Shown here in pieces: positions 15,644 through 20,067 of a DNA stretch of 21,176 nt. Source of the DNA: Candidatus Dojkabacteria bacterium UBA2259 (GTDB taxonomy: Bacteria > Patescibacteriota > Dojkabacteria > SC72); contig DDXN01000002.1 in NCBI GenBank assembly GCA_002347605.1, positions 1 to 21,176 on the forward strand, given 5' to 3'. The stretch's first letter is position 1. The number at the start of each line of letters is the position of its first letter. The notes under the pieces were generated by a model. The model saw nothing but the letters and a program-made list of their open reading frames with translations, did no database searches and was not told where the DNA came from. The position numbers and the translations under genes were made by a program.

Positions 15644-15676
15644 ATGCCCAGCGATATTAAAAAGTATGAAATTTAA
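15644..15676 (-). repeat. Cassette repeat R4 (degenerate)
   Basis: GCGATATTAAAAAGTATG is the recognisable part; 21 of 31 core positions match without gaps. The GGTGG end is lost, though the leading AT remains. It lies between the 3' ends of two convergent genes, so it cannot serve either one as a promoter element. Confidence 0.55.
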
Positions 15677-15709
15677 ACATAGAAGGAATCTATATCTAGT
15701 ATTAAAAAT

Positions 15710-16180
15710 CTAATCTGGAATTTCTTCAAAAATATCCTTAATATGGAATTTAACACTCTTCCCATCATTCAATTTTAATGCTATTTTTGGAAATGCTTCC
15801 CTATTCATAGTAGAAATATCCCAATTAACATTTTTATGCAATTTAATATATTCTTCAAAGGAAATGGGTATTACAAATTCTAAGTGATCTAATTCTGAAT
15901 CGCATATCTGCTCTTCTTTAGGTTCTACTAATTCAAAGCCTAAGATTTCAAATCCATTTGACAGAAGAGGTTCATTTAATTTAAAGATGGCAACTCTCCT
16001 TCCACTAACTATATTCTCAGAAAGAAGTTCTCCGATATTTAAGCATTCCTTTTTAAGATTTTCATAGTCTAAACTAGACGATGTCTGATATCCAAAATGA
16101 TCTAATTGTAAATTAGAAATATCAAAGGGAATTTGAGAGATTAAGGTTGGTATAAAGTTTGAAATATTGCTTGTAATCAT
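15710..16180 (-). CDS. YecM-like VOC-superfamily protein
   Basis: This 156-residue protein matches the YecM pattern of a metal-binding VOC-type fold: LDHFGYQT (26-33, with His28), then GELLSENIVSGRRVAIFKL (50-68), FELVEPKEEQ (82-91) and ELDHLEFVIP (96-105, with His99 and Glu101). YecM's substrate is not established. It occupies a one-gene cassette between R4 and R5. TATAAT lies 5 nt before its ATG. Confidence 0.75.
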   Translation of the reverse strand: MITSNISNFIPTLISQIPFDISNLQLDHFGYQTSSSLDYENLKKECLNIGELLSENIVSGRRVAIFKLNEPLLSNGFEILGFELVEPKEEQICDSELDHLEFVIPISFEEYIKLHKNVNWDISTMNREAFPKIALKLNDGKSVKFHIKDIFEEIPD

Positions 16181-16185
16181 ATGAC

Positions 16186-16191
16186 ATTATA
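16186..16191 (-). promoter_or_regulatory. -10 of the YecM-like gene
   Basis: TATAAT on the minus strand (16191-16186), preceded directly by TG, lies 5 nt before the ATG at 16180. Confidence 0.55.
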
Positions 16192-16204
16192 CAAGATATT
16201 TATA

Positions 16205-16237
16205 ATGGTGGGCTACATTAAAAGGCATGGAACTTAA
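16205..16237 (-). repeat. Cassette repeat R5
   Basis: ATGGTGGGCTACATTAAA leads to GGCATGGAACTTAA; 27 of 31 core positions match. The minus strand reads TAGCCCACCAT. Similarity to R6 continues to the right (ACAGAATATCTCTTATA against ATAGAATATCTATTTA). Confidence 0.72.
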
Positions 16238-16262
16238 AAACAGAATATCTCTTATAACAATT

Positions 16263-17249
16263 CTATAAAACAGCAGATTCTAAATATTTAAAACTTTTAT
16301 CATTAGCATTCATACTTACATTCAAACCTACTATCATTGGTATCTGAACCATCTTATGCCCGAAATCCATATTGGCAAGAATTGGGAAAGAATAATCGCT
16401 CAATACAGAAAGAACTATTTCTTTGTGTGTGGGCTCTATTAACCCTCCTTGTGCAGTATCCTTCATGTCTACTAATTTCCCAATAAGCATACCTGAAATT
16501 ACATCAAACAATCCAATATATTTAAGATGTGTTAAAGCCCTTTCTATTCTATACGAAGGTGAGTTATCTAATTCCCAAAAGAAGATACTACTTCTAAGAT
16601 CTTCTATATCAGGAAAGTAAGGAGTTCCGACTAAAGAATCTAGCATACTAAGATTGCCACCAAAGAGTTTCCCTTGTGCATTTCCTTCTCTCCAAGTCTC
16701 CCATTTAGTTAGTGGTTCTATTGTCCCCAATTGTTCTGTATCACTGATTACTTTATGGAAATAGTTAAATCCTTTCTCTTTTACTTGTTCATCTGCAACT
16801 TGCCAGTAATTACCCAGTTCATATGTTAACAAACCCATATGAAATCCTACTAGTCCAACTTTTGTATAGATTGCTGAATGGATATTAGTAATATTACTAA
16901 AACCGATGAAAGGCTTAGGATTGTTAGCAATTAAATCGTAATCAAGATATTCAAGAAGTGAGATACAATCATTTCCTCCATCATGTGCAATAATTGCTTT
17001 TACTTCGGGATCTCTATACATCACGTTAATATCTTCAGCTCTTTGTTGAGGTGTGCCTGCTCTCCACCACTCTACAGCTTTAAGGTTTTTGGATTCCTTG
17101 ATCTTGAAACCCATCTTTTCTAACTCAGATCTGCCTTTATTATATGATTCATAATATTCAGGTTCATTATTAGAAGGAAAAGGATATGCGGGTGCAACGA
17201 CTCCTATTGTGTCTCCCTCTTTAAGTGCGAAAGGTTTAAGAGTTTTCAT
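16263..17249 (-). CDS. S66-family LD-carboxypeptidase / MccF-like peptidase
   Basis: This 328-residue protein has the S66 layout. An N-terminal Rossmann-like half holds GDTIGVVAPAYPF (12-24), IAHDGGNDC (87-95) and the nucleophile elbow GFSNIT (116-121, Ser118). The catalytic partners are Glu226 in FFWELDNS and His298 in FGHKM. Ser118 falls at the same number as the nucleophile of microcin C7 self-immunity protein MccF. The family either trims murein tetrapeptides (LdcA) or cleaves toxic acyl-adenylates (MccF). GFSN, an MccF-type long middle region and the lone accessory setting lean toward detoxification, but this is inference. One-gene cassette between R5 and R6. Confidence 0.87.
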   Translation of the reverse strand: MKTLKPFALKEGDTIGVVAPAYPFPSNNEPEYYESYNKGRSELEKMGFKIKESKNLKAVEWWRAGTPQQRAEDINVMYRDPEVKAIIAHDGGNDCISLLEYLDYDLIANNPKPFIGFSNITNIHSAIYTKVGLVGFHMGLLTYELGNYWQVADEQVKEKGFNYFHKVISDTEQLGTIEPLTKWETWREGNAQGKLFGGNLSMLDSLVGTPYFPDIEDLRSSIFFWELDNSPSYRIERALTHLKYIGLFDVISGMLIGKLVDMKDTAQGGLIEPTHKEIVLSVLSDYSFPILANMDFGHKMVQIPMIVGLNVSMNANDKSFKYLESAVL

Positions 17250-17255
17250 AAAAGT

Positions 17256-17261
17256 ATTATA
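17256..17261 (-). promoter_or_regulatory. -10 of the S66 peptidase gene
   Basis: TATAAT on the minus strand lies 6 nt before the ATG at 17249. Confidence 0.55.
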
Positions 17262-17274
17262 CAGGAAAATAGCA

Positions 17275-17307
17275 ATGGTGGGCGATACTAAAGTACATGG
17301 AACTTAA
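17275..17307 (-). repeat. Cassette repeat R6
   Basis: ATGGTGGGCGATACTAAAG leads to TACATGGAACTTAA; 29 of 31 core positions match. It shares GGGCGATAC exactly with the tRNA-Val gene. Inverted arms CTAAAGT and CTTAAGT (one mismatch) flank the 7-nt spacer ACATGGA, the form of a tyrosine-recombinase core site or a T-arm. Confidence 0.78.
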
Positions 17308-17318
17308 GAATAGAATAT

Positions 17319-17804
17319 CTATTTACTTGAAACTAACTCTATAACATTTATATATTCCTCCAACCCCTTCGTCCATGGAATATAATCTGAAAGTTTTATT
17401 AATTCTACCCATTGTGCAGATACAACAGGGCGTTCTTCTTCCGACTTCTCATTCATAAAAAGAGGTGATTCTTGCGATTCTTTAGGAAGTTTTAATAAAT
17501 ACCTTAGTTGAAGATATTTTTCACCAGCCTCCTCTACCAAGTAGTATCCAAATTGGATCAGTTTGGAAATGTATGGTGATATATCTAATCCCATTTCTTC
17601 ATTTACTTCTCTTACTGCTGTTTCAACATGATTTTCATCTTGTTCTGGATGTCCACCTGGGAATTGAGATTCTCCATTACTTTTTGTAACAATTGCTATC
17701 ATATTATCTTTAGAAATAACCCAAACATATATCTGTTTTACTTCTAAATCTATATGCTCTGGAGATATCCGATTATTTTCATACCATGCTCTTGTTGCTC
17801 TCAT
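17319..17804 (-). CDS. NUDIX hydrolase
   Basis: This 161-residue protein has a complete Nudix box. Gly51 is followed by five residues and Glu57, then seven residues and REVNEEMGL (65-73), which fits Gx5Ex7REUxEExGU exactly. It would hydrolyse a nucleoside diphosphate linked to another group; the substrate is unknown. One-gene cassette between R6 and R7, start at 17804 with TATACT 6 nt before it. The box lacks substitutions that would suggest loss of activity. Confidence 0.93.
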   Translation of the reverse strand: MRATRAWYENNRISPEHIDLEVKQIYVWVISKDNMIAIVTKSNGESQFPGGHPEQDENHVETAVREVNEEMGLDISPYISKLIQFGYYLVEEAGEKYLQLRYLLKLPKESQESPLFMNEKSEEERPVVSAQWVELIKLSDYIPWTKGLEEYINVIELVSSK

Positions 17805-17810
17805 AGTCAG

Positions 17811-17816
17811 AGTATA
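17811..17816 (-). promoter_or_regulatory. Extended -10 of the NUDIX gene
   Basis: TGATATACT on the minus strand ends 6 nt before the ATG at 17804. Confidence 0.5.
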
Positions 17817-17831
17817 TCAAGAAATTGAAAT

Positions 17832-17864
17832 ATGGTGGGCGATATTAAAATGCATGTAACTTAA
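17832..17864 (-). repeat. Cassette repeat R7
   Basis: ATGGTGGGCGATATTAAA leads to ATGCATGTAACTTAA; 29 of 31 core positions match. The minus strand reads ATATCGCCCACCAT. Confidence 0.75.
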
Positions 17865-17883
17865 AAATAGGCTCTTTGTTGAC

Positions 17884-18370
17884 TTATTTATTAATAATAT
17901 CTAATAAATCAGATGTCACTTTTTCAACTTGTTGTTCTCCATCAACTATATAATCAACAAGGTTTTGTTTTTTGATAATCCTTTGGTATTCAACCATATC
18001 CTTTAAATATTGTTCTAAGTTATCATATCCCTTGTTTTGCCTCTCAATATTTCTCTTCTTCAAAACATCCAAACTCACTTGTAACTGAACAATCTTAAAG
18101 CCCTTCTCTCTAGCTTCTTCTAATTGTTGAATAGAGAAATACCAGGAATTTGTGAAGAAAATAATTTCAGACTTACTTAGTATTAAGTTAGCTACTTTGG
18201 GAAAGAGGATATTATTTTTATATTCAGTATCTAATGGGAATACTCCATCATTTATCATTGTTAATTCTTCATCTGCTTCAGAGACTGGTAAGTTCGTAAT
18301 AGATCTTAGACGTTTTATTAGGGTTGTCTTCCCAGATAGGGAGGCTCCTAATTATAATAGTTTTCTTCAT
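17884..18370 (-). pseudogene. P-loop (AAA-type) small kinase, frameshifted near the start
   Basis: The frame open from 18258 lacks a nucleotide-binding loop. Upstream, the same frame continues back to 18346 and encodes GASLSGKTTLIKRL, a clear Walker A, but meets a stop at 18354-18352. The expected start is ATG at 18370 in another frame, giving MKKTIII then Arg. Removing one A near 18349 joins them as MKKTIIIIGASLSGKTT, a normal kinase N-terminus of about 161 residues. A -10 sits 7 nt before 18370. Later parts (IQLQ-type strand, LKKRNIERQNKGYDNLEQYL lid-like helix) fit a P-loop kinase of the AAA_33 type. Either a real recent frameshift or a base-call error; the substrate is unknown. Confidence 0.75.
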
Positions 18371-18377
18371 ATATGTA

Positions 18378-18383
18378 ATTCTA
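18378..18383 (-). promoter_or_regulatory. Extended -10 of the frameshifted kinase gene
   Basis: TGATAGAAT on the minus strand ends 7 nt before the ATG at 18370. It supports 18370 as the original start. Confidence 0.4.
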
Positions 18384-18398
18384 TCAGAAAATTTGGTA

Positions 18399-18428
18399 AT
18401 GGTTGGCGATACTAGACTCTAACCTATT
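18399..18428 (-). repeat. Cassette repeat R8, tRNA-Val 3'-end copy
   Basis: ATGGTTGGCGATACTAGAC continues to CTCTAACCTATT. Positions 18404-18428 match the tRNA-Val gene (18996-19020) at 19 of 25 bases without gaps, covering the acceptor 3' strand and T-arm. It also carries the ATGGT lead-in of the other repeats, which the tRNA gene lacks. It therefore links the repeat family to the tRNA. Confidence 0.75.
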
Positions 18429-18442
18429 TATTTCACTTCCAT

Positions 18443-18949
18443 TTATTTTTTTATCTCTCCTTGTTCCTCTTCCCACACTAATTTCCCTCCTAATCTCTCA
18501 AAATGTTTAAATCCTACAGATATTCTATCAATAGGTTTTACACTTAGCTTACTCTTCACTTGCCACTCATCATTTTTTATATTAAATGGCTCTGGAGGAA
18601 GTATGTATAAAGTTCCAGTATTATTCTCCATATATGGTTTCCATATTAAGGGTATTTCTGCTTGTATATGTCCATCAAGACTTGTTTTTACCCACATAGT
18701 CCGACCCAAAAGATTTTCTGGAACATTATCTGTACCTAAAAGGCTAAATATACAAGCCTCTGGTATTGTACTTGCAAATACAGCACAATCAATATTAAAA
18801 GTATTAGTAATATCTACATCACTACTCTGTTTAGGTTCAAGTATATCTAAATCGCTTTTTGGAGAGCCATGAAAAAAGTATCCCTTCTCTTTGTATTCCA
18901 ATATTTTAGAAATTGTATCTTCAAAAGATTCAGTATTCTCAAAATCCAT
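18443..18949 (-). CDS. HGS-motif protein, hypothetical (tRNA-proximal cassette)
   Basis: I do not recognise this 168-residue soluble protein. Visible pattern: FFHGSP (25-30), LDILEPKQSS (34-43), CAVFAS (55-60), a short helix IPEACIFSLLG, and GTLYILPPEPF later on. HGS, LEPKxS, (Y/F)A and YIL recur in the 10786-11358 protein at similar spacing, so the two are probably distant relatives with about 20 extra N-terminal residues here. The pattern recalls ADP-ribosyltransferase-like folds; no catalytic assignment is possible. It is the only gene between R8 and the tRNA. TAAAAT lies 5 nt before the ATG. Confidence 0.62.
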   Translation of the reverse strand: MDFENTESFEDTISKILEYKEKGYFFHGSPKSDLDILEPKQSSDVDITNTFNIDCAVFASTIPEACIFSLLGTDNVPENLLGRTMWVKTSLDGHIQAEIPLIWKPYMENNTGTLYILPPEPFNIKNDEWQVKSKLSVKPIDRISVGFKHFERLGGKLVWEEEQGEIKK

Positions 18950-18954
18950 AAGTT

Positions 18955-18960
18955 ATTTTA
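18955..18960 (-). promoter_or_regulatory. -10 of the tRNA-proximal cassette gene
   Basis: TAAAAT on the minus strand lies 5 nt before the ATG at 18949. Confidence 0.4.
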
Positions 18961-18987
18961 CAAAAATTTAGGGTAACAATCTAACAT

Positions 18988-18994
18988 AAAAAAA
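18988..18994 (-). terminator. T-run directly after tRNA-Val
   Basis: Seven T residues on the minus strand follow the discriminator base without a gap. They may end tRNA transcription using tRNA folding in place of a dedicated hairpin. Confidence 0.35.
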
Positions 18995-19068
18995 TGGGCG
19001 ATACGGGACTCGAACCTGTGACCTCCACAATGTCAATGTGATGCTCTAACCAGCTGAGCTAATCGCCC
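18995..19068 (-). tRNA. tRNA-Val (anticodon GAC), CCA not encoded
   Basis: The minus strand folds as a full cloverleaf of 73 nt plus discriminator A: acceptor GGGCGAT/ATCGCCC (7 bp), D stem GCTC/GAGC, anticodon stem TCACA/TGTGG with loop TTGACAT (anticodon GAC), variable AGGTC, and T-arm ACAGG-TTCGAGT-CCCGT. The T stem has one A-C mismatch in the middle. The 3' end runs straight into a T-run, so CCA must be added by enzyme. A promoter lies at 19080-19108. It sits at the boundary between the core genes and the cassette array and is the probable anchor of the array. Confidence 0.95.
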
Positions 19069-19079
19069 TTGTAATTTGT

Positions 19080-19108
19080 ATTTTATCCTGAAACTCTCCC
19101 TTTATCAA
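19080..19108 (-). promoter_or_regulatory. tRNA-Val promoter, -35 and -10
   Basis: On the minus strand, TTGATA (19108-19103), exactly 17 bp, then TAAAAT (19085-19080), 11 nt before the tRNA 5' end. The -35 overlaps the last codons of the upstream gene. Confidence 0.6.
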
Positions 19109-19446
19109 TCTTCTTTAGATAAATCAGACAATGCTGTATACTGAATTAATTCAAATAATCCCCAATGTTCTTTTTCTTCTTCAGGTATTACACTGTCTCT
19201 CTCAGACCTAATAATTGTTGGATCAATTTCTCCCTTAATAGATATTGAAAGAGAAGAAACATTCTCTGGTAAAAAGTGTATTAAAGCATCAGTACACTCT
19301 TGAAGAGCAACATAATCTTTCTCTTTAAGGCACCTATCAATTTCTCCTAAAAATGGTCCCATTAACAATCCCTTTTCAGATTTAGGTCCCCCAATGCGCT
19401 CTGAAAGGTTAGATAAATATTTATTTAGGTTTTCTACTTTTTCCAT
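19105..19446 (-). CDS. Hypothetical protein downstream of clpP
   Basis: I do not recognise this 113-residue acidic, soluble protein. It looks helical in its first half (about 1-60) and has no membrane or metal motif. It starts 16 nt after clpP on the same strand, in the place where many bacteria have clpX, but it is far too small and has no Walker motifs. Co-transcription with tig and clpP suggests a role in protein quality control, which is only an inference from position. The TGA stop lies just before the tRNA promoter. Confidence 0.65.
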   Translation of the reverse strand: MEKVENLNKYLSNLSERIGGPKSEKGLLMGPFLGEIDRCLKEKDYVALQECTDALIHFLPENVSSLSISIKGEIDPTIIRSERDSVIPEEEKEHWGLFELIQYTALSDLSKED

Positions 19447-19462
19447 TTTAATAATTACTGAT

Positions 19463-20047
19463 TTATCTCTTACTAATTACTTTATCTATTAATCCATACT
19501 CTTTTGCTTCTAAAGCTGTAAAGTATTTATCCCTATCTGCATCTTTTTCAATCTGTTTAATACTCTGACCTGTTTGTTTAGCTAACATCTTGTAAAGCTG
19601 TTCTCTTGTTTTAATAATCTCTTGAGCTTCTATAGCTATATCACTCGCTTGACCCTCTACCCCTCCAATAGGTTGATGAATATGTATTTTACTATTAGGA
19701 AGAGCAAACCTTTTTCCTTTAGCACCATGTGCAAGTAGTAAAGATCCCATAGATGCAGCGAGTCCTACTGCAATTGTAGATACATCACATGTAATGTAAT
19801 TCATCGTGTCCAGTACAGCCATACCAGCATTTATTTCTCCTCCAGGGGAATTTATAAACATCTGAATCTCTTTATCAGGGTTTTCTTTCTCTAAAAATAA
19901 TAGCTGTGCAATAACAGTATTTGCCATACCTGTTTCAATTGGTCCACCTAAAAATACAATCCTATCTTTAAGTAATCTCGAATATATATCATATGCTCTC
20001 TCTCCACCACTATCTTTTTCAATTACAGTCGGAATTAAGTATGACAT
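19463..20047 (-). CDS. clpP: ATP-dependent Clp protease proteolytic subunit
   Basis: This 194-residue serine peptidase forms the barrel of the Clp protease. The catalytic triad is Ser99 in GLAASMGS, His124 in IHIHQP and Asp173 in DRDKYF. INSPGGEI (65-72) forms the substrate-binding loop. The start MSYLIPTVIE matches the usual processed N-terminus, with little propeptide. It lies 20 nt after the trigger factor gene, the normal tig-clpP order, but clpX does not follow. Its unfoldase must be encoded elsewhere; the Clp-like ATPase at 4593-7310 seems not to have the docking loop. Confidence 0.96.
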   Translation of the reverse strand: MSYLIPTVIEKDSGGERAYDIYSRLLKDRIVFLGGPIETGMANTVIAQLLFLEKENPDKEIQMFINSPGGEINAGMAVLDTMNYITCDVSTIAVGLAASMGSLLLAHGAKGKRFALPNSKIHIHQPIGGVEGQASDIAIEAQEIIKTREQLYKMLAKQTGQSIKQIEKDADRDKYFTALEAKEYGLIDKVISKR

Positions 20048-20067
20048 TTTTAGTAAGTATTAATACT

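Larger units (their letters stand above)
11383..19068. mobile_element. tRNA-Val-anchored array of repeat-bounded gene cassettes
   Basis: Eight same-orientation repeats plus the tRNA-Val gene divide this stretch into eight units of 1207, 1592, 1462, 561, 1070, 557, 567 and 596 bp, each with one or two genes. The repeats read on the minus strand as a tRNA 3' end with CCA. The genes are unrelated accessory functions in both orientations, and most carry a private promoter. There is no integrase, transposase or integron attI in the window, so any enzyme acts from elsewhere in the genome or from a past element. The sequence shows the repeat-gene-repeat layout and the tRNA likeness; calling it a mobile cassette array is inference. 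A non-mobile alternative is that the repeat is a conserved promoter-upstream element. Confidence 0.5.

Noticed and set aside
18152..18415. Plus-strand open frame of 87 codons over the start of the kinase gene
   Set aside because: It is antisense to the Walker A region, which gives a recognisable protein on the minus strand, and it has no promoter or family resemblance.
11383..18428. CRISPR array
   Set aside because: The repeats are degenerate, 557-1592 bp apart, and separated by full genes; there are no spacers of uniform length and no cas genes.
11383..18428. Integron attC sites
   Set aside because: Apart from the short inverted arms around a 7-nt spacer in some copies, I see no paired R/L boxes with the GTTRRRY/RYYYAAC cores or long imperfect palindrome, and there is no integron integrase in the window.
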